Source: Atrina japonica (taxonomy: Eukaryota; Mollusca; Bivalvia; Pterioida; Pinnidae). From it: a stretch of DNA of 64,000 bases. The DNA lies in NCBI GenBank assembly GCA_030159075.1, contig BROG01000401.1, positions 372,001 to 436,000 of the forward strand. Direction: 5' to 3'. Made by a program: the position numbers and the translations under genes. Under the pieces are notes generated by a model, which was given only the letters and a program-made list of their open reading frames with translations, was not told where the DNA came from and did no database searches. Position 1 is the stretch's first letter. Each line of letters opens with the position of its first letter. Below are positions 11,501 through 26,500 of the stretch, piece after piece.

Positions 11501-14500
11501 TTAATAGTCAAATAGTCAAACAGTTAATTTTTTTATAAGCTGTTGTAAAGTTGTTGTAGTTATTACCATGGACACCTATCAACATAATTCTGTTGCTGGT
11601 ATCAACATTTTCTTGCTGAGGGCTACAGATAAACTGTTACTTATGGTTCACATCTCCTTGTCAACCAGCTAGAAAGATTCTCGACCGTATGTTAAAAAAG
11701 GGAGGGGTGCTTATAGGGACCTTGGCATTTAATGGGGCGAATACAGTATGTGAATTTCATTTTGTTTTGTTGATAGTGTGTTAGGGAAGGTGGGGACTAC
11801 CATTTTAAATGTGATATCGTTTTATTTACTTAGAACACATATTTTTACAAATATTTTATATATACAGTAAATTTTCTAGCCATTTGAAATCAGTGTTAAC
11901 TTAGCAAATTTGTCGAAATTTCCAATCACTTTAGCCCAAGAATGATTGTTTAATATAGGGCTGGTCAGAGTAAGGTGTATCATCGCATAAAATACCCCCA
12001 CACGTATGGCTTGTATAAAAAAATCACACAATTTACAACATGCAGATATATCCATCTTTATTAACCAATGACTTAAAATACACTGGACATTGTCCATTTA
12101 ATGTGATTCCGTGTGTCTGAGAACTGGTCATTAATACAAGACTAATACAGAAAAAACGGTTAATACAAAAATTTTATCTCGTCTAACAGAATTTTCTTTC
12201 CCTTCCCTTCCAGTTTTGAATCATGAATAAAGGCATTGAGAAAATGACCCAACTTCGGAAATAGTAAGGGATAAATCTAGAGTAAACTAAAATGACCTCT
12301 CAATTTCCTGAAAACTGAATATTCCGAAGCAGACTTTCTATATTTAACTGAATGAACTTTCTATATTTAGCAGAGGAAAACAAACAAAAGATTAAAAGTC
12401 CCAGACATATACAAGAAGGGAAGATGTGATGGGCATATTGACTCATGACACTATAACTCACACAGTCTTTGTTTGACTTTATATCATTTGAAATACACCG
12501 TCAGTGAACTCCATATGGGACGATAGCGAAGACAGTAAATTTTATGTCTGTACGACTGTCCTCTGGTTAGACCTAGGGCTTATAAAGCTTTTCTGCTGGA
12601 TCTATCATATACATAATGTACAATTTTCTGCTAGATCTATCATATACATAATGTACAATTTTCTGCTAGATCTATCATATACATAATGTACAATTTTCTG
12701 CTAGATCTATCATATACATAATGTACAATTTTCTGCTAGATCTATCATATACATAATGTACAAAATCAACGTTTTACACACTTCATTGAATCGGACATAT
12801 CTGAGCACTAGTCTAACTAAGAAGCAGCATAATATCATGAAACGTTATTTTGTTTATACTGTCTTCACATAAATTTAAATATTTTGTTGTTTATTTAAAG
12901 TCATAATGATTAATAAAGGTGTCATGAAATGGGTGTTATCATAACGCTCCTGTATTATGTCCTCGTACAGCCGTATGATACAGGTTCGTTTGAAGACACC
13001 CATTTATAACACTATATTACAGTATCTGATCAGTGAAAGGCAAAATTTTCAGCTTCTATCATGAATATGACAACAACATCTACATGTATATGTATTTAAT
13101 TAAATATGAAAATCAATTCTTTGTAACTCTATTTATAATATATCTGATATGGGTTCCAAAAAGTCAACAAATTATGATTCATTGTGTCCCTACCCTGGAT
13201 CACAGTGAATCACCACCTGGGGGACACTTAATCAATGTTGTGCCTGTATGAACATTTAAAAGTAAAGACCAGGCCTGGATTTCTAAAAAAAAATACTTAA
13301 AAAAAATAAAATTTAAACTCAGCTAAAATTTTTCTCAACTTGCGTTTCTTGAAACAAACTTAGTCATTTCTTAGCCAAGTGAAATTTTTTACTCAGCTGG
13401 GTGCAGTTTTCCCTTTTGATTCTTTTTGATCTTTTGATTTAAATTCCACCTTTTGAATAAGTGTGGACCTTAAAATAATCACTAGGCCTATCAATTTTAG
13501 TCAACACTGTTCGTGAATGCTGTAGTGTAGGTCTAACTTCGTGGGAAACCATATTCTAGCATAAAGTCAATGTGACTTAAAATGAGGCAAGGAATGGGTG
13601 TTTTATATGCTAATTAAATAAAGATGACAGTCAATACGATGTCCAATGGGTGCTGAAGTATGTTTAAACAGTCAGCAAATAAATTTATAACCACAGCTGA
13701 GACATATATAACCACAGTTAACGAATCTTTGTCATAATAGGATTTCCAACCGTCTGCTTACAAAATGCAGAATGCATCTCCTGACATTACCCTGCGGGGA
13801 AACCAAATTTTATACCCTGAAGTAAATGTGACTCAATTTGGTGTACAGCATGGGTGATATAGCAACCTAATGAACAGACATCATTTAAATGATAAATCCC
13901 ATGTACTTAAATATACTGTAAATGTGACACATCAAAATTAGTTTGTTTACCGGTAAGCTATAATGGCAGATTTCAAGATCCCTTTAACTGATAAAGATAA
14001 GTATTATCCAGCATTACCTTAATAGTTGGTAACATTGTACATTACACTTCTTATAGTTGGTAATTACATTTATTATAGCTGGTAATTACACTTATTATAG
14101 TTGGTAATATCACATTTTATAGTTGGTAATTACACTTATTATAGTTGGTAATACCACATTTTATAGTTGGTAATCTCATGATAGTTTTTGTCACATACAT
14201 AGTTGGTAAATTTTATAGTTTGTTTACCACATTTTAAGTTGGTAATTACACATATAGTTGGTAATACCACATTTTATAGTTGGTAATTACACAAATAGTT
14301 GGTAATCCACATTTTATAGTGATACCAAGGTAAGTTAATTATATTATAGTTGGTAATACAAATAAAATACATTATAGTTGGTAATTACACCTTATAAATA
14401 CCACATTTTATAGTTGGTAATACCACATTTTATAGTTGGTAATACCACATTTTATAGTTGGTAATACCACATTTTATAGTTGGTAATACCACATTTTATA

Positions 14501-17500
14501 GTTGGTAATTACACATTTTATAGTTGGTAATTACACATATTATAGTTGGTAATTACACTTATTATAGTTGGTAATTACACTATAGTTGGTAATTATATTA
14601 TAGTTGGTAATACCACATTTTATAGTTGGTAATACCACATTTTATAGTTGGTAATTTTATAGTTGGTAATACCACATTTTATAGTTGGTTGTTGGTAATT
14701 ACGCATTTTATTATAGTTTATAGTTGTAATTACACTTACTATAGTTGGTAATTACACTTACTATAGTTGGTAATTACACTTATTGTAGTTGGTAATTACA
14801 TTTATTATAGGTGGTAATTACACTTATTTTAGTTGGTAATTACACTTATTTTAGTTGGTAATTACACTTATTATAATTGGTAATTACACTTACTATAATT
14901 GGTAATTACACTGATCATTTGGTAATTCACTGAATAATGGTACACTTGAATAGGATGGTAATTACACTTAGTATAGTTGGCATTACTATAGTTGGTCACA
15001 ATCACAGTTGGAAATTACTGGTGGTACAGTTATATTTTAATTACACTTATTATAGTTGGAGACTATGCAGGGTTGGCTATACACTTAATGGGGGTAATTA
15101 TTATTATAGTTGGTAATTACACTTTGAATGGATCATTTAGTCACTGAATGACTTGAAGGATGGCAATTATCCCAGTTTGACATAAATACAACAGGGGATA
15201 ATAATGTAAGGAAATCTGGACAGTATATTTTAATGGAGATATGCAGGGTTGGCTATACAAAATGGGGGATTATGATGTAAGGAAATTGGGACAGTCAATA
15301 TTTTACTAGCAATATGCAGCATTGGCAATACAAAATTGGAGATTATATATAAGGAAATCGGGACTATATTTTGATGGTGAAATGCAGGACTGGCAACATA
15401 GTGGGGTGGAGGTGGTGGTGGTGGTGGTGAAGGGGGAGAGCATTAGGAGCACTGTGTAAATAAGCATATAAACTAGTCCTTACTGTTCTGTTTATTTCTT
15501 GACCAGCTGAGTTGTAGATGATTAGACGAGGCTGATAGACACTGGATAATGCCGCACCTTCAACAACAAGAGAACAACCCCCACTGCAAGAGAAACATAG
15601 GCTTCTTTAAGGTAGTCATCAGATATTGTTTAAAACATATTTGATTAGGCTTACAATCTGACAACATGACACACATACAATGTAATTGAATAACATAATA
15701 AGGTAAGGACTTTACATTTCTGCCTTTACACAGTATTTCAGAAATTTGCATGGTTGATTATTTCATATAAAAAATTATTATTGTGAGATCAAGTTGACAT
15801 TGCTTTTAACAATTTTGATAAAACAAAAAAGGGGGCCTCCGTGGTCAAGTTGTTTGAGCATTATGTGCCTTACTTCTGGGTCAGCACAAGTTTGAGGCCC
15901 ATTGGAACCTAAGCTGATTTCTGTGAGAAACTTTGCTAGTTAACTAGCAGAAGGCTGATGGTGTCTTCCTGGGTACCTGGTAACCAAGTTCTCTTCTCCA
16001 CTGTTGAAAATTCAAAATATAACTGAACAAGAGATCCCCAGAGGGATCTTGGTGACCACCATGGAATGTTCTATGTCTGATCTATGACAGACTGTTTTTT
16101 TCTCTTCTTTTCTCATATTTCTTGTCTCAACATTGAATTTTAATTTAAATTAATATTTCTCTGAAATACTTTTTTCACAAGACTATAGGCAAACTGAACT
16201 TCAACTGAACATATTAAATTTTCAAAGAGAATGGAATTCAACATGGCCGTCTGCCAGCATTGTTGGATTCTGTTCCTTCTGAAAATGTAATATGCACAAC
16301 TAGACCTCAAATTTCAAAGACAACCCCCATGTCAAATTTCAATGAGATCCCTACAGTACTTTTTGAGAAATATAAATGGTACCAAACTTCCTTTGGTCAA
16401 AAAATGACAGCCTTTCAGCCATGTTAGATTCTGATCTCTCTGAAAATGTAATATGCCCAACTAGACCTCAAAGGGGAAATTCATGTCAAATTCAAACAAG
16501 ATCCTTTTAGTACTTACTGAGAAAATGTCACATACACAACTAGACCTCACAGGGAACCTCCATGTCAAATTTCAAGGAGATCCCTTCAGTCCTTTCTGAG
16601 AAATAGCAATAAAAAACTTCCTATGGTCAAAATCTAAGATGGCAACCTGTCGGCCATATTGGATTCCGATCTCTCTGAAAATGCAATATGCACAACTAGA
16701 TCTTAAGGGGAACCTTGATGTCAAATTTCAACGAGATCAGATCAATCCTGTCTGAGAAATAGCGATAACAAACTTTCTTTGGTCAAAATCCAAGATGGCC
16801 ACCTGTTGGCTATGTTGGATTCTGATCTCTCTGAAAATGTAATCTGCACGACGATACCTCAAGGGGAACTTTATGTCAAATTTCAATGAGATTCCTTCAG
16901 TTCTTTCTGAGAAGTAGCGGTAACAAACTTCCTTTGGTCAAAATCCAAGATGGTCCCTTGTCAGCCATATTGGATTCTGATCTCTCTGAAAATGTGATAT
17001 GCACAACTAGACCTCAAAGGGAAACTTGATGTCAAAGTTCAAGGAGATCACTTCAATACTTTCTGAGAAATAGTGGTAACAAGAATTGTTCAGGATGGAC
17101 AGACGACAGATGGACCACAGACCCAGGGCAATTTGAATGGCCCACCATGGTGGGCTAAGAATAATGTTGAGTGTTATAAAACACTATTCAAAATTTAAGT
17201 TAAAAAACAAAAACAAAAACATTTCTACATATTAATGTTAAATTTGATCCAATAAATGTGGGCTAAAAAAAGAAGGATTGAGTAATTTATGGTTGAAATA
17301 ACACTATTCAATAGATTCTAATTAAAAAACAAAAACAAAAACATTTTTATATTACCTCTTAAAAGCTGACACAGCTGGTACAGAAATTACTTTGGGGTCA
17401 GGTTTATACATGAACTGGAAAGTCTTTAAAAAATCTCCGCCTGATGTTACATCATATCGAACACTACTCCATCTGATGTTAATAGTAATAGTCTTCACAG

Positions 17501-20500
17501 ATGAAGCGGGAGTCAGAAACATCAGTTCTGTGTCACTTCTGTAAAATCAAAGGAAATCGAGTATATGTATGTGCGTTATTTACACAATAATAATAAAGAT
17601 CATATCCTATCTATGGAACCCCTGGGCCCAAAGTCACAAAATTTACAACTTTTCATGATTGTAAGGTAAAAAAAACACACAATTTATTCTGTAACTGGAC
17701 AAGTTTGTATATTGACAGCATACAATTGTAAATAATGATAAAATTTATTGCTCATTTGAAGGAAACTTCCAAAATATTGAAAAATTGTTTGAGAACGCAC
17801 TCAAATTTCTAGTAACGTATTCAACGTATTTATTCAATTTTCACAGGAAAATCATAAATGTGATGCAAAAATTTATATGCGAATGATGAAAAATTATAAT
17901 GTTCCTAATCACTCAAACCCAAAAGTTATACAAAGGATGATATAGTCAAAATAGTGAAATAAATGTCGAATACCTCCAGCCCACAGTCCAATGATAAATA
18001 GTTAAAAGGACCATGTCTTACCAGGGGTGAGGAAGTTCATGTTTTTATTACAGTGGAACCTCGGTATTAAGATCATCTAAATGACTGGTCTGATTAGTGA
18101 GGTGATCTCTTTAGTGAGGGTATGCTCTAATAGAATATTTATCAGGAAATTTTCAAGAGATTAAATGTTTATGGTCTTAGGTCTCCTAAGTGAGGTGGTT
18201 CCCTTAGTGAGGTGGTCTCCTAAGTGAGGTGGTTCCCTTAGTGAAGTGGTCTCCTAAGTGAGGTGGTTTCCTTAGTGAGGTGGTCTTCAGGCCAGGTTCC
18301 ACTGAGATTGATTTTTTGTTCATTTGATTGATTGTTGTTTTGCACCCCACCAAAAGGCTTTCATTTATAAGGAGATGTCACCAGCTTTAGGTGAAGTGCT
18401 ACATATTTTGGCCCGTGCTATTGACTAACACCAATGCAGTGAGGGTTCTTTTATGTGCCATGCCTTCCTCGACATGAGACCTTGGTTTTAAGACTCATCC
18501 AAAAAAACCTGTTACTTTCACACCTTATGGTGAGCTCTTGGCGATGGAACAGTCATTACAATGTTTAAAAACTTTGGTATGACCTGGTTCCAAAATCAAA
18601 CCTAGGATCTTCTGGTGGTGATGGCAACACTCTAGTATTTGACCTTTGCAAGCAGTTTGATTACTTGATGAAATACAGTAGGTCAAATGGTACATACTTT
18701 TTGTTCTTATGCTTTTCATAACCTAATATCTTTGGATCCCATTTCAGTATATAGTTATTTTCATGGGTGCCCACAGAACAGTCCAATTATAATCCCAAAG
18801 TATCAGGGATGTTGGGAGAAAACTTACCTGAGGCTGCTTGTCTATGTATAGTAAGAGTAATAATTTCCTGTGACTTCACTCAGGTAAAGCAATGATATTC
18901 TGACTGCTTTGCTTCCAAACACCCAAATACATTACCAAATAATTGAAAAATGATAATACATACAGCTTTAAGAGATCAAAATGTAAAAACCATTACAAAT
19001 AGAGAGTAAGTTGAAACAGGACTAATCATGAATATTTCTAATTGATCTTTTCATGATAACTGTAGTCCTACTAATTTCAGCTACACACAAACAGTTCCAG
19101 ACAACATCAGGGAGTTTTCGTGTCCAAAACATTTCATACCAAAGACAAATCCTAACCAGTGAAAGACAAATCATACATGTACACTATGTATGAATTTTCC
19201 TTCTTTGGCTACGATGTTCATGATGCCATCCGAAAGTTTTTGTGCGCAGGTGGAACTAGTAGGACTGCAATTATCGTGAAAAAGTCTTTTGGGCCATTTG
19301 ATGTGATAATCTATGAATTCCTGCTTACTTCATTTGATTAAGACATGAAACAAACAAATGAAAAGATGATATTGATAACTTACAAACGAGTTAGTTTGTA
19401 ATTTCTTTTGTCAATTATGACCAATACTCTCGATTGATTAGTTCCAAACAAACTGCCTTTGAGTCGTACTGTAGTGTTTCCAGAGGCCGGACCAAATGTT
19501 GGTACAATCTCGCCATTGAAAACAGGATCCTAAAATGCGAAATCAGTTACCATGGAATCTATATACACTGATAATAATAAAAAGGAGTAAATCATTCTTG
19601 CTTCCCCGATATAAATATAGAGGTGAAAAATTATCTCTCAACAATTCAAGAAAATTTTATTCATAATTTTTCTGTCCACAAAATTTTTTTTTTTTCTACT
19701 AAAAAGACACTATCAATTGCATTATCTTTAAACTACTCAGATTATACATGATACACTCATCTCATGCCAACAAACAGTTGAGCATGTAAAACATAGCATC
19801 ATTGTGCTAGGAATCAGAAAACATGTATAGCATGTATGAACAGTTAGAGATGGTAAGCCTCAACAAATACTCTTAACTAGACATCCATTAGAATCAGGGC
19901 TGATATCAGAAGCCATCTTAATTTTGTTGAAAATAAATACTGCTGCATAAATATTTAAGATGCTAAGTGTGAATTCTTTATATCAACACACAAAAATTGT
20001 CACATAATAACAGCTGGCTATTAACAGCCTTTAACTATTCTTTGAAATATTCAAAGTCAATCACGTAAAAACTTAATATAAAAATAAAACTGTTACCCTA
20101 AACATGACAACTTGTGATAGAGCACCTGCAAAATCACTGTATAGGGTTTGTATCTACAAGATACAAAAATACTAAATTAAGTCTATACATACACATTTTA
20201 AGCTAGCATTCCTAGCTGTGTAACAGTTACATTGTCCTGTTGTTTGGTCACATATTTTGCTGGTACTTCCGATGTTGTTACATCCACAAGCAGAACACCC
20301 AGAGGAAGTCAATGCAGATAAATTGAAAAATCCATCCATACATCTATCACATTGGTGTCCTTAATATAAAATAAAAACACTCATAAAACAGCTACATGTC
20401 AAATGCATTTATCAACAACAAAATGGAGCTAGAGGATGAGAAAATGGTCCTTAGGACATTTTGGGAGGAAATTGTGATTTTTTGCTTTTAGTAGCCAGTG

Positions 20501-23500
20501 CAAAAATTCCACAAAATAGAATATAATATGTCAGACGGAAGTCCTTGTTTTCTTGCATTTCAATAGATATGTCGTGTGAACGTTTTTCTCAGCTTCTGTC
20601 TCAAATAATATACAGCAAACTTAACCTTTTTTAATTATGTTTGTCATGTGTAGTATGTGTAGCTTTGACATCGGAGGTCAAAAAGTTAGAACATTACGAT
20701 AATGTAAGTCACAATATTCCTCATCTTAAAATGGGTATAGGTTTCACAGGAGTCTAACTAATTATGTAGAAAATGTATCCATGTTTTTTCCTCTACAATT
20801 AAAAACTATCCACATCCATATAATAGTAAATTGATGGATGTGACATAGAACTTCAATAAAACAGTTTATATGTCAATTTTCATTTACAAATGCTATATTT
20901 ACCTGTAGGTTTTAGTTAACAAATGCTATATTCACCTGTCAAATTTGGTTTTCAAATGCTATATTTGCCTGTCAATTTTGGTGTACATATGCTATATTTA
21001 CCAGTCAATTTTAGTTTACAAATGCTATATTTTTACCTGTCAATTTTAGTTCACAAATGCTATATTTTTACCTGTCAGTTTTGGTTTTCAAATCCTATAT
21101 TTACCCATCAATTTTAGTTTTCAAATGCTATATTTACCTGTCAATTTTGGTTTACAAATACTATATCAAAATGCCAATTTTGGTTTGCAGATGCTATATC
21201 ACCTGTCAATTTGGTTAACAGATGCTATAGTTACCTGTAAACTTTGGTTAACAGATACTATATTTACCTGTCAATTTTGGTTTACAAATGCTATGTTCAC
21301 CTGTCAAATTTGATTTTCAAATGCTATATTTGCCTGTCAATTTTGGTGTACATATGCTATATTTACCAGTCAATTTTAGTTTACAAATGCTATATTTTTA
21401 CCTGTCAATTTTAGTTCACAAATGCTATATTTTTACCTGTCAGTTTTGGTTTTCAAATCCTATATTTACCCATCAATTTTGGTTTTCAAATGCTATATTT
21501 ACCTGTCAATTTTGGTTTACAAATACTATATTAAAATGCCAATTTTGGTTTGCAGATGCTATATCACCTGTCAATTTGGTTAACAGATGCTATAGTTACC
21601 TGTAAACTTTGGTTAACAGATACTATATTTACCTGTCAATTTTGGTTTCCAAATGCTATATTTACCTGTCAATTTTGGTTTACAAATACTATATTAAAAT
21701 GCCAATTATGGTTTGCAGATGCTATATCATCTGTCAATTTGGTTAACAGATGCTACAGTTACCTGTAAATTTTGGTTAACAGATACTATATTTACCTGTC
21801 AATTTTGGTTTGCAGGTGCATATATTAACTTCTAACTTTGGATTTACATGTGAAATATTTTAAAACCTGTGACTTTTGATTTACATGTGAAATATCTTAA
21901 CTTGTGACTTTGAATTTACTTGTGAAATATTAACCTGTATTTTTTATTCACATTACATGAAATATAACTCATGATTTTGGGTTTACATGTGAAACATTAA
22001 CCTGTAACTTTTGATTTACCTAATGATGTTCTGTACAAATCATAATTATATACCTATGACTTTCAGTTTATAAGTGCAGTACTTACCTGTGACTTTCAGT
22101 TTATAAGTGCAGTACTTACCTGTGACTTTCAGTTTATAAGTGCAGTACTTACCTGTGACTTTCAGTTTATAAGTACAGTACTTACCTGTGACTTTCGGTT
22201 TATAAGTGCAGCACTTACATGTGACTTTCAGTTTATAAGTACAGTACTTACCTGTGACTTTCGGTTTATAAGTGCAGCACTTACATGTGACTTTTGGTTC
22301 ACAAGTGCATTACCTACTTGTGACTTTGGGTTTAGTACTTACATGTACATTGTACCTGTGACTTTGGGTTTACATGTTCAATATTTACCCATGACTTTGG
22401 GTTTACAAGTTCAATACTTACCTGTGACTTCAGATTTACAAGTTCAATCAATACTTGCCTGTGACTTTGGGTTTACAAGTTCAATACTTGCCTGTGACTT
22501 TGGGTTTACAAGTTCAATACTTGCCTGTGACTTTGGGTTTACAAGTTCAATACTTGCCTGTGACTTTGGGTTTACAAGTTCAATACTTACCTGTGACTTC
22601 AGATTTACAAGTTCAATACTTACCTGTGACTTCAGATTTACAAGTTCAATACTTACCTGTGACTTCAGATTTACAAGTTCAATACTTACCTGTGACTTCA
22701 GATTTACAAGTTCAATACTTACCTGTGACTTCAGATTTACAAGTTCAATACTTACCTGTGACTTTGGGTTTACAAGTTCAATACTTACCCTTGACCTCAG
22801 ATTTACAAGTTCAATACTTACCTGTGACTTCAGATTTACAAGTTCAATACTTACCTGTGACTTCAGATTTACAAGTTCAATACTTACCTGTGACTTCAGA
22901 TTTACAAGTTCAATACTTACCTGTGACTTCAGATTTACAAGTTCAATACTTGCCTGTGACTTCAGATTTACAAGTTCAATACTTACCTGTGACTTCAGAT
23001 TTACAAGTTCAATACTTACCTGTGACTTTGGGTTTACAAGTTCAATACTTACCTGTGACTTCAGATTTACAAGTTCAATACTTACCTGTGACTTCAGATT
23101 TACAAGTTCAATACTTACCTGTGACTTCAGATTTACAAGTTCAATACTTACCTGTGACTTTAGGTTTACAGGAACAATTACCAATGGTCTCATGACAGGA
23201 CACATATGACTGCACTCCCTTTAAATCACAATTACACGGAACACAACCATTTGCCATGTGTCGACCATAGTATTTATCGATGCACTGATCACATTTTCCC
23301 TGGTGAAAAACAAACAACAAAACTATTGTACACAAAAGTGTAAAGATAAAAAAAAATGAAGAGAATGAAAACTTCTGAGAAATTCATTTTAAAATAAATA
23401 AAGATAAAACAATTTATATGACCTATCAAAAGAACCACTGTGTTTATAGTATGCAGTGTATGAGAGATGGAGAGAAAAACAGTTGGCTACAAAGGCTGTT

Positions 23501-26500
23501 TTATGCTTGTTGCAAGACATTCATTTTGAGACAATGTAACTTGTGCAGCAAAGCTGATCTTCATGGTGAAATGCATACTCCAAGACCTTATACATGGCTG
23601 TAGCTGCAATACTTTGCCCAGACTGGGCTGAAACAAAAATCTTAACACAGCACTATTCATATAGTAAATGACTAAGTCCAGGAAGCTGGAAATTTGGCTG
23701 GAAGCTATGGTCAAAATTAGGCCACAGCAACATAATTATATTTATTATGCACTATTATTACTATTTACTATGCATAGTTGAGTAATGACCCTAGACAATG
23801 AACATGTTAAGTTTCATGGCTGTAGCTGCAGTACTTTGCCCACAATGGACTGAAACAAAAAGCTTAACACAGAAAAACGACAACGCTGACACCAAAGCAG
23901 TGAAGCAATTAAGCTCTTCTGTTCTTCGAACTGGCGAGCTAAAAAAATCATCAAGAAAAACAGAGCAGATATTGCTTAATCATCTGCCATAATCCCTGCT
24001 TTATTTACATAACCTCTGCTCCCCCAGTTATAAGATGAATTAATCCTATAGATCCTTTGTACAAACTTGTATTAAAATTTGACCAATGACACATAATCAC
24101 TGCGATAGATGACAAAGGATAACACAGGTCATCTAAGTGCAAAACGATAATCATTATGACAAAATACGATAGCCTAGAACAATCAACAATTACACTTAAC
24201 ACTGACTATTCAGCAATGTTTGACTTCCTGTGAGTGTGCACTTTACAGACTTCTATACTGTTTGCAAGTTTAAAGGCTTTTTTTTCAAAATAATTATACA
24301 AGGTCTTAAGTTTAATCAGTATATCATGGATATATGGGACTTCTACACAATTTGAATGGATGTAAATGTGAAAACACAGAACAAATTACATTATACTAAA
24401 AAGTCTGATCTCACATACTGGCTGGAAAGACTGAGTGTGAAATCTGTCAAAGAGCAACTATCATTGTTATGTATCATTTCCAAATTTGTTCCTTCCCGAA
24501 TTTGTTCCACATTGGTTTTGTCATGCATAACTGTTTTTGGTTCCGGTCTCTAAATTGACCAACTTGTTGAATCCATGCAGCAAGCTGACAAGAATCTCTG
24601 GCTTAACCTCTTAGAGGTCTATTTCAATAATTACAGAGCACGATGACATATGTTTGTTTATTTCTAGTGCAAATTGTTTTTTACATGACACAGTTTGTCA
24701 AAACTTAATTTCCTTTCTAAACTTTATATTTTTGCAAATTTAGCTGGTTTTTTATTTCTATCTCACGACCACTTGTTTATCAACTGTGCGCAGGTAATTT
24801 AGTTCATCGCATACAGTAATATTTGTTTCTACACATTTATAATCTACATGTATTTAAATGCTGATAGTAGTTAAAATGGAGGGAATTAATGAATGTACAT
24901 ATATCTATGCAAATATATTTCATCAGGTTAACGAGTGTATTATTTGTTTTCAGGTCTATAAATGTGCACACATGCTTGTACATCACATTTCCATATTTCA
25001 TTCAATTTCCCATGTCACCATGCCATGTCAACATTTGAATCTATGGAGAATAAATCGGATAATATTTGGTAAAACTAACTGTTTGTCATTATTTTAAATA
25101 TGATAATGAGACAGTATAAACATTGTACTAAAGCACAATCTCATAGATAGGGAAAGTGTGAAAACTGTCACAGAGCAACCTACAGCATACTAAAGCCTGA
25201 TCTCATATATAGGGAAAGTGTGAAAACTGTCACAGAGCAGCCTACAGCATATTAAAGCCTAATCTCATATGTAGGGAAAGTCTGAAAACTGTCACAGAGC
25301 AGCCTACAGCATATTAAAGCCTGATCTCATATGTAGGGAAAGTCTGAAAACTGTCACAGAGCAGCCTACAGCATACTAAAGCCTGATCTCATATGTAGGG
25401 AAAGTCTGAAAACTGTCAGAGAGCAGCCTACAGCATATTAAAGCCTGATCTCATAGATAGGGAAAGTGTCAAAACTGTCACAGAGCAACCTACAGCATAC
25501 TAAAGCCTGATTCCCATAGATAGGGAAAATGTGAAAACTGTCACAGAGCAACCTACAGCATACTAAAGCCTGATCTCATAAATAGGGAAACTGTGAAAAC
25601 TGTCACAGAGCAGCCTAAAGCATACTAAAAGCCTGATCTCATATATAGGGAAAATGTGAAAACTTACACAGAGCAGCCTACAGCATACTAAAGCATGATC
25701 CCATAGATAGGGAAAATGTGAAAACTGTCACAGAGCAACCTACAGCATACTAAAGCCTGATCCCATAGATAGGGAAAATGTGAAAACTGTCACAGAGCAT
25801 CCTAAAGCATACTAAAAGCCTGATCTCATATATAGGGAAAATGTGAAAACTTACACAGAGCAGCCTACAGCATACTAAAGCATGATCTCATAGATAGGGA
25901 AAGTGTGAAAACTTACACAGAGCAACCTAAAGCATACTACAGTCTGGACTCAAAGATAGGAAAAGTGTGAAAACTGTCACAGAGCAACCTACAATGTACT
26001 AAAGTCTGATCTCATATATAGGGAAAGTGTGATTACTGACACAGCAACCTACAACATACTAATTCCTGATGTCATATGTAGGGAAAGTCTAAAAACTGTC
26101 AGAGAGCAGCCTACAGCATACTAAAGCCTGATCTCATATGTAGGGAAAGTCTGAAAACTGTCACAGAGCAACCTACAATGTACTAAAGCCTGATCTCAAA
26201 GATAGGAAAAGTGTGAAAACTGTCACAGAGCAACCTACAATTTATAAAGCCTGATCTCATATATATGGAAAGTGTGAATGCTGACACAGCAACCTACAGC
26301 ATACTAATTCCTGATCTCATATGTAGGGAAAGTGTAAAAACTGTCAGAGAGCAGCCTACAGCGTACTAAAGCCTGATCTCATAGATAGGGAAAGTGTGAA
26401 AACTGTCACAGAGCAACCTACAATGTATAAAGCCTGATCTCAAAGATAGGGAAATTGTGAAAACTGTCACAGAGCAACCTACAATGTATAAAGCCTGATC

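Noticed and set aside
22343..23209. Open frames of 246-288 codons on the plus strand and 253 codons on the minus strand
   Set aside because: They arise because a 33-bp unit is exactly 11 codons and has stop-free frames. The peptides are 11-residue repeats, and the minus frame is not the exon 10 frame.
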